A DNA stretch of 64,000 nt from Roseiarcus sp963767245 (GTDB lineage: Bacteria > Pseudomonadota > Alphaproteobacteria > Rhizobiales > Beijerinckiaceae): positions 124,001 to 188,000 of the forward strand of contig CAVYDG010000024.1 in assembly GCA_963767245.1 (NCBI GenBank), given 5' to 3'. The notes beneath the pieces were generated by a model that was not told the origin of the DNA, did no database searches, and worked only from the letters and a program-made list of their open reading frames with translations. Of this stretch, positions 1 to 7,938 are shown piece by piece (the first letter of the stretch is position 1; each line of letters begins with the position of its first letter). Position numbers and translations under genes: made by a program.

Positions 1-2
1 GG

Positions 3-3000
3 CAAATCTATCTCTCGGGGACTTATAGCACATCCGCCGCCCCTGCCGGCCTTGGCGGCGCGCCGAGCGCCATTCAGGCGCAAATCTCCTCGGTCTCCGG
101 CGGGCCGCCCGTCGCCGGGTGTTCGGCTTGCGCGTGGACGAACGTCTCGTCCCCGACGCTGGGCGCGGGCGCATGGTCGGGGCAGGCGGTCGGCATCCCG
201 ATGGGTGGCCCGTACTATGTCTCGATCCGCGCGGCGAACGGCACCGCTTACGCGACCATGCCGGGGTATTTCAATGTCGGGTTTTCTATGGAGTTTTACG
301 GCGAAGGCAATGCCGGCACGATGCTCAACGACAACGCATCCCCAGCAAGCCAAAACGCGACCATGTGGGGGCAGTTTTCACAACAGGGAGTGGGGACCGC
401 CGGGACCGGCATTGGACCTCTCGGCCCTATAGCTGTCAACAACTTCAAACCGCTTTCCACCAGGCTGACGCCATACGACCGCTTCGGAATGGTCGGGACG
501 AATCCAGCGAACGATTCGCTGGTGTCGATGAACGTCGGTCTTCAAAACATGGCAAGAATTGGCGGCTATCCGGCAGGAGCGCCGCTTCAGTTCATCTTCA
601 CGGTGCAGGACGGAGTCCCCACTTCCATCGCCACCGCAGGCAGCCAGCCGCAGGCGCAGACGATCGGGGTAGGCGACGGGTCCAGCACCGTGTTCTGCTC
701 GGAAACGACCCTCTGCGCCAATTTCAATTCGGCTGGCGCGCTCTACCCGAATTACGGCCTCGTGACCGGAGCGCACACCGGGACCATCTCGCAGGTTTCC
801 GGCGTTTCCACCCTCAACGTCGCGACCAGTTCCTTCGGCGCGCTCTCGCCTGGGCTCGTGTTGTCCGGCGCGAGCATCGTCGCGAATACGAAACTGCTCG
901 CCTGCACCGCCGGTTGCTCAGGCGCCGGCGTATCGGCGAGCAGCAAGTGGAGCCTGGACACCACAAATCCAACCATCGGCTCAGCCGAGGCGATGACCGC
1001 AACGCCGGTCGGCGGCGCGCTATGGCCTCAAGCCGCACCAACCGGTCCCTATAATGGAACCGTCGCTGGCTATGGTCTCACCGTCGTCAGGCAGGGAACC
1101 CTCAGCATCTCGGTCAACGGAATTGTCGTTTGCACCGACACCAATCAAACCTTCGACTGGAGTTTGCAGAGCGGGACTTGCACCGATTCCGGCGGCGGCG
1201 TGGTCGCCAGTTCGCTCATCAATTATTCCTCGGGCAATTACTCGCTCACGTTCAACAGCGCGCCCGCGAGCGGCGCGGCGATCACTGCCGCGTGGACGGC
1301 GTTGGTGTCATCGAATTTCCTCAAATACGGGGAGCAGATCGACTTCATGTCCGGCGGCCCGACCACGGGCGTAAATGGCCCGGCGCCGGGCGGCAATGTC
1401 GCCGGCGCGGTGGCGCCGCTTCCGAACGGTCCTTCCGCCCATGCCCTCGGGGGCTGCAATCTGGACGGGACCGGCTTTCTGCAAGCGGGCAAGGGCTACC
1501 CGATAGGGGCGCTCGGGCTGACTCAAACCCACTCTTCGACCTACGGCTCGCGCTGGGCTGCGGCCTTTCCGCACGCCAACGCGAACATCCCGGTCGTCGT
1601 CTTTGCCCAGCAGCGGGCGGAATCGGCGAGCAACATAACCAGCCGGGCCGCCGATTTTACCGATTGGCTCCCATGCGCGCAGTGGCCGCTCGACCTCGCC
1701 ACGCTGTCGACCTTCACCGGCCAGATCAGCGGCGCGTCAGGTAACAACGGCCTCCTGACGCTGAAAAGCGCGGCGGTCGGGCTGTTGCCCCTGTGGGAAG
1801 GCGAAGTCATCGGCTGCAACCCGGTCAGCGCCTCGTGCCCGATCACTCCGGGCACGCAAATCGTCAGCATCGCCAGGGGAGCGTGGGGCGCGAACGGCTC
1901 GACGTACAACGTCACTGCGCCGACCGCGATGGCGAATGTCGGCACGACCACCAACATGAACAATGGGGTTTATTATTACGGAGGCGGCCCAGCCTATTAT
2001 GTCGGCCCGACCAACGACATCATCATGGGCGCCCTCACTGTCGGGGGCGCCCTTCACCCGCTTTTCTCGGGGCCGTTCAGCGGGCCAAGGGCGACAAAAC
2101 TGATCGGCGCGCTGACCTGGTCGCATCTGACCGGCAACCCGACTGAGGCCGAACACCCGACGCTGACGAGAACTTCGTTCACCGGCTGCGACGCGGCTGC
2201 TGTGTCCGCCAACAATTCGCCCTGCTTCGACATCGGCTCGACCTTCCAGGCATCGGTCAGCGCCACCTGGTCCGGCTCGACAGTGACCGTCACTGGTGGC
2301 CTCGCTGCCAACGCTCGCCCGTTCGTTGACGGCATGGCGGTGTCATGCTCGGGCTGCAACTCGGGCCTGTTCATTCTTTCCGTGTCCGCTCCGCCGACGC
2401 AATCGACGGTTTCGGGCGCAGGTCAGGTCGGCAACACCTTCACCTTCACGACCAATGCGGCAATCGGGGGAAGCGGGTCGGGCACGATCAATGGCGGCTG
2501 TTCGGGCGCGTCGGGGGTCGGCTCGAATTGCATCGACTTCAATTTCACCATCAACACCGCCGGAACCTACGTGACGGCGGCGGCGCTCGCCACCTGCGGC
2601 GTCAACAACATCCAGGGCACGGCGGCGAATTATACCGCGGCCAATGGCGGCTGCTTCAACTCCGGCAGCGGCGACATCGTGCGCGGCTTCAAGATCGGCA
2701 CGTTGCAGGCGATGTACGGCGTCGGCTTCGGCAGCGGGAACGCCTACACCGATGCTGGCGTCGATACGTTGAACTTCGGCGTGGCGACGCAGAGTCAGGC
2801 GTTCACCTGCAACCTGGTCGGCAGCCCGGCGACGACCGTCCAGTGTGTGAAGGGTCCGACTTACGCCTATTCGGGCGGGTCGCTCACCACTTCGCTCGGG
2901 CAGTGGAGCACCGGGGCGACCTATGCCTCTTATGCGGACGGCATCAGCTATGCAGACAACATGGGAGCGTTGTGGGGCGCTGTCGGCGGCCAGAGCCTGC

Positions 3001-3716
3001 CCTTCACCGCTGGGTCCGGATACACCAACGGCGTCTACACCCTGCCGGGGCAAAGCTGCTCGCTTCAAGCCGTTGCTGGGGCCGCAGCCCCGACCGTGAC
3101 GATCATCGTCGCCGGCGGATCAATCGCCGACGTGTACCCCAACGCGATGAGCAACGGCATTCAGGCCGGTTGCACCTTCGCGCTTGGAACCTTCACCTTC
3201 ACCACGTCGGCGATGACTGGATCGGGATCGACTCGGACGATTACCGTTTCGGGCACGCCTGGCGGCACGATCGCACCCGGCCAGGCGATCTCGGGAACAT
3301 TCGGGACCGCAAACATTCTCGCCTATACCGGGACGCTGGCGGGGGGCGGCGCGGGGACCTACACCATCACCTGCGGCACATGCTCGTCCAACACCGCCGG
3401 AACGATTACCAACTCCAACACCATCCCGACCGCGATTGGGGCTGGGAGCGGTGGCGCGATCACGACCCTCAAGCTGGCCCCGCCGGAGGGCGCCGGCGGC
3501 ATCGGCACCAACACCACCGACAACAATATGCTGGGAACGATGATCTACGACAATTCCGGGCTTCCCGGCAATCCGCTGAACTCTGTGTTCACGACGGGAT
3601 TTAGCCGCCATTTCTCAAACAGGGTAGCGCATCGGGTCGCCAAATCAGGCAAAAGTTGTTTTGCGAGAACGACTTGCGCTGATTTGGAGAGGCGGCCCGA
3701 TGCAGACGGAGTGTAG
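3..3716 (+). CDS. Giant Gly/Ser/Thr-rich modular protein, phage tail/adhesin-like; 5' end outside window, 3' end replaced by IS sequence
   Basis: The frame is open from the left window edge, so the real start lies upstream; the first in-frame ATG is at 201. The protein is dominated by Gly, Ser, Thr and Asn and has many short Cys-containing turns. I see at least four degenerate copies of a roughly 50-residue beta-rich module of the type seen in phage tail proteins (T-x-S-G...LxVTxxxxGxLxxGxxISG...GxYxV), encoded near 780-960, 1710-1930, 2275-2500 and 3230-3410. No enzyme motif was recognised. From base 3605 the reading enters an IS1380-type element, so the last 37 residues before the stop at 3714-3716 are IS-encoded and not native. 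The native C-terminus is the fragment at 5257-5437. A phage-structural or surface-adhesin role is inferred from composition and from the phage-like neighbours. Confidence 0.6.
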   Translation, partial: QIYLSGTYSTSAAPAGLGGAPSAIQAQISSVSGGPPVAGCSACAWTNVSSPTLGAGAWSGQAVGIPMGGPYYVSIRAANGTAYATMPGYFNVGFSMEFYGEGNAGTMLNDNASPASQNATMWGQFSQQGVGTAGTGIGPLGPIAVNNFKPLSTRLTPYDRFGMVGTNPANDSLVSMNVGLQNMARIGGYPAGAPLQFIFTVQDGVPTSIATAGSQPQAQTIGVGDGSSTVFCSETTLCANFNSAGALYPNYGLVTGAHTGTISQVSGVSTLNVATSSFGALSPGLVLSGASIVANTKLLACTAGCSGAGVSASSKWSLDTTNPTIGSAEAMTATPVGGALWPQAAPTGPYNGTVAGYGLTVVRQGTLSISVNGIVVCTDTNQTFDWSLQSGTCTDSGGGVVASSLINYSSGNYSLTFNSAPASGAAITAAWTALVSSNFLKYGEQIDFMSGGPTTGVNGPAPGGNVAGAVAPLPNGPSAHALGGCNLDGTGFLQAGKGYPIGALGLTQTHSSTYGSRWAAAFPHANANIPVVVFAQQRAESASNITSRAADFTDWLPCAQWPLDLATLSTFTGQISGASGNNGLLTLKSAAVGLLPLWEGEVIGCNPVSASCPITPGTQIVSIARGAWGANGSTYNVTAPTAMANVGTTTNMNNGVYYYGGGPAYYVGPTNDIIMGALTVGGALHPLFSGPFSGPRATKLIGALTWSHLTGNPTEAEHPTLTRTSFTGCDAAAVSANNSPCFDIGSTFQASVSATWSGSTVTVTGGLAANARPFVDGMAVSCSGCNSGLFILSVSAPPTQSTVSGAGQVGNTFTFTTNAAIGGSGSGTINGGCSGASGVGSNCIDFNFTINTAGTYVTAAALATCGVNNIQGTAANYTAANGGCFNSGSGDIVRGFKIGTLQAMYGVGFGSGNAYTDAGVDTLNFGVATQSQAFTCNLVGSPATTVQCVKGPTYAYSGGSLTTSLGQWSTGATYASYADGISYADNMGALWGAVGGQSLPFTAGSGYTNGVYTLPGQSCSLQAVAGAAAPTVTIIVAGGSIADVYPNAMSNGIQAGCTFALGTFTFTTSAMTGSGSTRTITVSGTPGGTIAPGQAISGTFGTANILAYTGTLAGGGAGTYTITCGTCSSNTAGTITNSNTIPTAIGAGSGGAITTLKLAPPEGAGGIGTNTTDNNMLGTMIYDNSGLPGNPLNSVFTTGFSRHFSNRVAHRVAKSGKSCFARTTCADLERRPDADGV

Positions 3717-5252
3717 CGCAGAACGGAGCATGTTTGGACGGGTCGAGGGTCGGGCCGTTATGGCGGAGTTCGACGGCGGCGCGCTGACGTCCGACGCGGG
3801 CGGCCTGCTGTTGGGCGCCGCCGACCAACGTCTGGGCCTAGTTCGCCGGATTGCGCGATGTTTTCGTGACGCGAGAGACCCGAGGCTCGTCGAGCACTCA
3901 GTCGCCACGCTCATCGGGCAGCGCGTGTTCGGCATTGCGCTCGGCTATGAGGATCTGAACGATCACGACGAGCTTCGTCACGACCCGCTGATGGCGGTGC
4001 TGGCGGGCAAGCTCGAGGCCAGGCGCGAGGATTGCGCGCCGGTGGCGGGCAAATCGACGCTGAACCGGCTCGAACTGTCGCGCGAGACGCCCACGAAGTA
4101 CCGCAAGATCGCACATGAGCCCGCGGCGATCGAGGCCCTGTTCGTCGACCTGTTTGTCGAAGCGCACGCACGGGCGCCCAGGCAGATCATCCTCGACCTC
4201 GACGCCACGGACGACCCGCTGCACGGCGATCAGGAAGGCCGCTTCTTTCACGGCTACTATGATTGCTACTGCTACCTGCCTCTTTACGTGTTCTGCGGCC
4301 GGCATCTGCTGGCGGCCAAGCTCAGGCCGTCGAACATCGACGCCAGCGCCGGCTCGGTTGAGGAAGTCGCGCGCATCGTCGCGCAAATTCGCAGGCGTTG
4401 GCCGCGAACGCGCATCCTGCTGCGCGCCAACTCTGGGTTCGCCCGCGAGGCGCTGATGGCCTGGTGCGAGACGAACCGGGTGGACTTCGTCTTCGGGCTC
4501 GCTCGCAATGCGCGGCTGGTCGAAGAGATCAGCGTCGAACTCCTGCAGGCCGAGGCGGAGGCGTCCGCGACCGGCAAGCCCGCTCGCCGCTTCAGGGACT
4601 TCCGTTATGCGACGCTCGACAGCTGGTCGCGCCGGCGCCGGGTCGTCGCCAAGGCGGAATGGACAAACGGCGAGGCCAATCCGCGCTTCATCGTCACCTC
4701 GTTGAACAAGGCCGAGACCAGCGCCCGCTTTCTCTATGAGAAGGTCTACTGCGCCCGCGGCGAGATGGAGAACCGGATCAAGGAATGCCAAGGCGACCTG
4801 TTCGCCGACCGAACCTCGACCGCAACCCTGGGCGCCAACCAGCTGCGGCTCTGGCTCGCCTCGTTCGCCTATGCGCTCCTGTGCGCCCTCAGGCGCATCG
4901 GTCTTGCCCACACCCAGTTCGCCGAAGCGACCTGCGGCACAATCCGGCTCAAGCTCCTCAAGCTCGCCGGTCTCGTCCGCGTCAGCGCGCGGCGCATCAA
5001 ATTCGCGCTCGCCTCAGCCTGTCCCTACGCCGACGAATGGCGGCTGGCCGCCGCCCGCCTCGTCACAACCGCCTGACGCGTCGCCGCGACGCCGAAAAAA
5101 CGCGGCAATCCAACCCACAGCCCACCGGAGACCCCCAAAAGACCGACCCCATCCGCGCAAACCGCGCCAGGGATGCGCTCGTCCTCACTACAGTCACTGC
5201 GCAATCATTGTCGGGGCGCGAAAGACCAAGCCCCTCCTATGAGAAAACCGGG
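3605..5252 (+). mobile_element. IS1380-family insertion sequence with TTAG target duplication
   Basis: The ends form an imperfect inverted repeat: the left terminus reads CCGCCATTTCTCAAACAGGG and the right terminus, read inward on the minus strand, CCCGGTTTTCTCATAGGAGG (13 of 20 identical, with an exact TTTCTCA core). The 4-bp direct repeat TTAG flanks it at 3601-3604 and 5253-5256 (possibly TTAGC, because the next base is also shared). One transposase gene fills most of the 1648 bp, and about 175 bp after it is non-coding. Removing the element and one TTAG copy joins the upstream giant gene in frame to a further 60 codons, which confirms the boundaries. Confidence 0.88.
3700..5076 (+). CDS. 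IS1380-family transposase
   Basis: The 458-residue product has the family layout: an N-terminal segment with FDGGALTSDAGGLLL, a DDE core with ILDLDATDDP near residue 165, an RANSGF segment near residue 245, and RGEMENRIKE near residue 350 carrying the expected Glu. The ATG at 3700 is preceded by GGAGAGG at 3686-3692; an upstream in-frame start at 3661 has no such site. Oddity: the second catalytic block is usually R[AG]DSGF in this family, and here the Asp is Asn. If real, this would be expected to abolish transposition by this copy. The family call is firm; activity is doubtful. Confidence 0.92.
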   Translation: MQTECSAERSMFGRVEGRAVMAEFDGGALTSDAGGLLLGAADQRLGLVRRIARCFRDARDPRLVEHSVATLIGQRVFGIALGYEDLNDHDELRHDPLMAVLAGKLEARREDCAPVAGKSTLNRLELSRETPTKYRKIAHEPAAIEALFVDLFVEAHARAPRQIILDLDATDDPLHGDQEGRFFHGYYDCYCYLPLYVFCGRHLLAAKLRPSNIDASAGSVEEVARIVAQIRRRWPRTRILLRANSGFAREALMAWCETNRVDFVFGLARNARLVEEISVELLQAEAEASATGKPARRFRDFRYATLDSWSRRRRVVAKAEWTNGEANPRFIVTSLNKAETSARFLYEKVYCARGEMENRIKECQGDLFADRTSTATLGANQLRLWLASFAYALLCALRRIGLAHTQFAEATCGTIRLKLLKLAGLVRVSARRIKFALASACPYADEWRLAAARLVTTA

Positions 5253-5256
5253 TTAG

Positions 5257-5437
5257 CACCGGCTGCACAGCGGCGCCGTGGTGCTACTTCACCCCGGGAA
5301 TCCCGGTGCTGCCGTTCGGCAACGCGCTCGGGGCGGCGATCAGCGGCGGCTTCCCTCTCTGGAGCCTAGCCTGTTTCTGCATGGTTCCCCGGCGGCGCGC
5401 CGCTAACGGCAATCGTCGCCTCGCGGAAGCCGCTTAG
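5257..5437 (+). pseudogene. 3' fragment of the giant modular protein gene, separated by the IS1380 element
   Basis: Joining the codon broken at 3603-3604 to base 5257 continues the giant protein without a stop for 60 codons, to TAG at 5435-5437. The segment encodes a Gly/Pro-rich tail with TPGIPVLPFG and a hydrophobic stretch ISGGFPLWSLACF, followed by a basic end (PRRRAANGNRR). It has no start of its own and would be silent unless the IS is excised. It shows that the giant protein was intact shortly before the insertion. Confidence 0.75.
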
Positions 5438-5451
5438 CGGAGGCGCGCGCC

Positions 5452-5553
5452 ATGTTCGACGCGAACATTAACATCAACATCATCGCGGTCGGAATCTTCG
5501 CCTTCCCGTTTGAACATCGGCGCCGCCAGGACTGTCTACCGGCGCGCGGCTAG
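5452..5553 (+). CDS. Very small ORF with good ribosome binding site, unknown function
   Basis: ATG at 5452 lies 9 bases after AGCGGAGG, which overlaps the stop of the interrupted giant gene. The 33-residue product starts MFDANININI and has a short hydrophobic core (IIAVGIFAFPF), so it may be a single-pass membrane peptide. A second frame just downstream (5555-5660) ends YPQLGAAKIDEGLP and has its stop overlapping the next ATG at 5657; it may be the true 3' part of the same gene after an indel like others in this window. No family recognised. Confidence 0.35.
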   Translation: MFDANININIIAVGIFAFPFEHRRRQDCLPARG

Positions 5554-5656
5554 TGGGACAACAGCCACATCCCGATCGCCGAGCGGCGGAGCGGCAATCC
5601 CCAGCCGACCTGTCCTATCCGCAACTGGGCGCGGCCAAGATCGACGAGGGCTTGCC

Positions 5657-5848
5657 ATGATCGACGCCATGCTCCGGCTCTATTTCGCCACCTACGGAGC
5701 GCCGATGGCGTTCGCCGCCGGCATCGTCAGCGCCGCGCAACCTGAACGGCAGCGGTATCTCGCCTGTGAGCGCCGCGCGGCGTCAATCGAGCGCGACGAG
5801 GAGATCGAGCGGCTCGAGCGCCGGCTCACCGAACTCAGGCGGAGATAG
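5657..5848 (+). CDS. Small protein with N-terminal hydrophobic segment and charged C-terminal helix
   Basis: The 63-residue product begins MIDAMLRLYFATYGAP, has a hydrophobic stretch around residues 6-27 and ends with a Glu/Arg-rich heptad-like tail (RDEEIERLERRLTELRRR) typical of a short coiled coil. It is first in a run of genes separated by 0-4 bases or overlapping (5657, 5853, 5957, 6400, 6998), which suggests one translationally coupled transcript. No family recognised; size and position resemble accessory genes beside phage structural genes. Confidence 0.5.
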   Translation: MIDAMLRLYFATYGAPMAFAAGIVSAAQPERQRYLACERRAASIERDEEIERLERRLTELRRR

Positions 5849-5852
5849 AGCG

Positions 5853-5960
5853 ATGGGGCCCTGTCCGGCGAATCTGAGACAGGCGGCGGTCGTAGTTCTC
5901 GCCGCCGGAGCGCTGGTCTGTCTCGCCATCGGCGTGGCGATCGGGCGGTGGCTCCCATGA
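5853..5960 (+). CDS. 35-residue single-pass membrane protein
   Basis: The product MGPCPANLRQ... consists almost entirely of one transmembrane helix (AAVVVLAAGALVCLAIGVAIG) followed by RWLP. The gene starts 4 bases after the preceding stop, and its own stop overlaps the ATG of the next gene (ATGA at 5957-5960). The overlap and the clean helix support it as a real gene despite its size. Function unknown; its place directly before a MotA/TolQ-like channel gene suggests a small subunit, by inference only. Confidence 0.5.
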   Translation: MGPCPANLRQAAVVVLAAGALVCLAIGVAIGRWLP

Positions 5961-6403
5961 GAGACGCGGCGATAGCTATGCGCATTACCTTTCTGTCGCA
6001 TTTCGTCATTTGCCTCGCGTGCACGGGCCTGGCGTTTTTTGCCTGGGTGAACGACGTGCCGCAAACAATCTGGGCTGACGACATGAGCATGATGACCTCC
6101 GTCATCGCTGCGCTGTTCACCTTCACTGCGGTCTGCCTCGGCTGGCAGGCGTGGCGGATCGATGGGCGGTACGTCGTCGACCCCAGCTTCGGCCATCTCG
6201 CCGAACGCCTCTCCGTCATGTTCGGTTTCGTCGGCACGGCGATCGGCCTTTCCCTCCAGGCGACCGCGCTCGCCACCGGCGCGACCTCATTCGGCGCGCT
6301 CGCCACGTCGCTATTCACGACGGCCTGCGGCGGCGCCGCGGCCATCGGCATCGCGGTCATGACGTACAACCTCGAGGCGGGGATCGGGAGGGCGCGGCGG
6401 TGA
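5957..6403 (+). CDS. MotA/TolQ/ExbB-like proton-channel domain protein (minimal form)
   Basis: The 148-residue product has three predicted transmembrane segments, around residues 10-31, 46-66 and 86-105, and a fourth hydrophobic stretch at 118-136. Two features match the MotA/TolQ/ExbB channel core: FGFVGTAIGL (89-98), like the GxxGTVxGL helix, and SLFTTACGG...AVMTYN (118-138), like the ALxTTxxGL..A.P...YN helix. ATG 5957 overlaps the previous stop and is preferred over the in-frame GTG at 5948. The stop overlaps the GTG of the next gene, which encodes a MotB/TolR-like partner. The protein lacks the long cytoplasmic domains of MotA and ZorA. A stator-like inner-membrane proton channel is inferred; the force-receiving partner is unknown. 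Confidence 0.6.
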   Translation: MRDAAIAMRITFLSHFVICLACTGLAFFAWVNDVPQTIWADDMSMMTSVIAALFTFTAVCLGWQAWRIDGRYVVDPSFGHLAERLSVMFGFVGTAIGLSLQATALATGATSFGALATSLFTTACGGAAAIGIAVMTYNLEAGIGRARR

Positions 6404-7001
6404 GGGACCGCAGCCCGATCTGGATTGGCCTCGCCGACCTTCTTCTCTGCGTCGTCTGCGTGGTCATCTGCGCCGTTGCGCCGATCAAGGCCAAGACAGA
6501 TGGCGTCAACCCAAAGCTGAATATCTACTCTCGGCCGACTGGGACGTCATGCTCGATTCGGATGTCGATCTTTGGGTCGTCAATCCGTCGCCCAAGCCCA
6601 TATTCTACGGCTCCCGGCAGGTCGGTTGCGCCGATCTCGATCGCGACAGTCTCGGGTTCCAGACCTCGCTGGTGACGCTCGCCGACGGGTCGACCGTTCG
6701 CGCCGTCTCGAACAAGGAAGTGACATCGGTTCGCTGCTTCGAGCCGGGTCACTGGGACATCGGGGTCAACCTCTATTCCGACCGCGAACTCGCCAAGGGC
6801 CGGAAGGACATCAAGGTTCATGTCGAAATCGTCGGCCTCAACCCGGAGGTTCGCACGATCTTCGCCAAGGACGTGACCCTCGATCGCGTCGGCGAAACCG
6901 TGAACGTCATTTCTTTCGACATGGACCGCGCCGGCAAGATCACGCTCACCGATCCGCCGCTCGAGCCAATTACCGACGCTTATTGGGGGCGGAAGGAATG
7001 A
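6400..7001 (+). CDS. MotB/TolR-like membrane-anchored protein with C2-like periplasmic domain (frameshifted)
   Basis: GTG 6400 overlaps the previous stop. The N-terminus has a single helix with an acidic residue at its entrance (WIGLADLLLCVVCVVI, Asp13), the arrangement in MotB, ZorB and TolR. The rest, starting KAEYLLSADWDV, is read in another frame: at the CCC run at 6510-6512 one C appears missing, and restoring it fuses the two halves in frame. The C-terminal part (DSDVDLWVVNPSPKPIFYG...) resembles the Asp-rich beta-sandwich of DUF2135-like proteins and is not an OmpA-type peptidoglycan-binding domain. About 200 residues when repaired. The partner of the preceding channel gene by position and topology; exact function unknown. 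Confidence 0.55.
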
Positions 7002-7509
7002 CCTTTTTGAGCGCCTTCGCGCTTTCGTTCGGACTTTTGCTCGCCGGTCTGTCGCTCATTGCCGCATGGATGTTCCGCACCGCCGGGCGCCCTTGGCGGT
7101 CAAACTTGCCCTGCCGGCCCTATTGCTCGCCCTCGCTTGTCTTACTCCGTACGAAGTCAATTCGATGCTCGGCCTGCCGAGAATCGCCGAGCTCGCTGCG
7201 CTGCCTGAGCGGGCCGAACTCATAGCCTTCGTCGCCCATGACGCGGACAAGCGCGCCGACTTGTGGCTCCGCGTCGAGGATGCTCCGCCGCGCGCCTATG
7301 AGATCGCCATCGACAAAGAGATGAAGAAATTGCTGCAGGACGCTCGCGATCGCAAGGAACATGGCCGACGGGTGATGCTGGTCATGCGGGCCGCGGCTAC
7401 CGGCAAAGAAACCGGGCGCCAAGGCGTGATCAGGTTGCGATCCGCCGATCCTGCCTACGCAATTGATGAGAGCGCCTTCGCCCTCCCGAACAAGGGCCGT
7501 GGCGACTAA
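6998..7509 (+). CDS. Membrane protein with two N-terminal helices and soluble tail, unknown function (frameshifted)
   Basis: ATG 6998 overlaps the preceding stop (ATGA). The first part gives one transmembrane helix (FALSFGLLLAGLSLIAAWMF). At the CCC run at 7091-7093 the frame must change to continue into LAVKLALPALLLALACL, a second helix, and a soluble region (PERAELIAFVAHDADKRADLWLRVED...) running to TAA at 7507-7509. One missing C repairs it, giving about 170 residues. It belongs to the same overlapping gene run as the channel pair. No family recognised. Confidence 0.5.
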
Positions 7510-7544
7510 CGGCCAACAACTGAGATCCCTCCAGGAGACCCCCG

Positions 7545-7922
7545 ATGCTGCATAGGCTCACCACTGCCCTCACCGCCTCTCTTGTGCTTTGGGGCGCCGC
7601 AAATGGGGCGGAAGTCTCGCATCCCCGGTGCGAGGCCATGGATAAGCTCAAAGCGGAGTTCGACACCAAGACCCATGCCGTCGAGCTCGACCCGGGGCAG
7701 TTTCATTTCATTGAAGGCGTCTATGTCGGCTCACCGGCCACTCCGGATGGCCTCCCGCCAGGCGACGGCGCCCTGCTCGTGACTCACGACGGCGACGGAG
7801 GCGGAATCATCGTCTGGACCCGCGGCAAGCTCGCCTGCGCTCCGAGCCCCGTTAGCGACCGGCTTATCAAACTCATGGCCCGCGTCAAGACCGGCGCCGG
7901 CGAGGAGGACGGCACGCTTTGA
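7545..7922 (+). CDS. Small exported protein, unknown function
   Basis: The 125-residue product has a Sec signal peptide (LTTALTASLVLWGAANGA, cleavage near residue 22) and a mature part with two Cys (residues 29 and 98) that could form a disulfide. A Shine-Dalgarno-like AGGAG lies 9 bases before the ATG. It follows the membrane cassette by 35 bases in the same direction and may be its last gene. An IS4-family element begins 17 bases after its stop. Contains the Gly-rich stretch LLVTHDGDGGGIIVW. No family recognised. Confidence 0.6.
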   Translation: MLHRLTTALTASLVLWGAANGAEVSHPRCEAMDKLKAEFDTKTHAVELDPGQFHFIEGVYVGSPATPDGLPPGDGALLVTHDGDGGGIIVWTRGKLACAPSPVSDRLIKLMARVKTGAGEEDGTL

Positions 7923-7938
7923 TCCCGCCCGGCCCGCC

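Noticed and set aside
2343..3604. Open frames on both strands over the giant gene
   Set aside because: His/Arg-rich, low-complexity shadows of the Gly/Ser/Thr-rich frame.
5657..7922. A Zorya-type anti-phage system
   Set aside because: MotA- and MotB-like parts are present, but the channel protein lacks the long ZorA tail, the partner lacks an OmpA domain and no ZorC, ZorD or ZorE helicase/nuclease gene is nearby.
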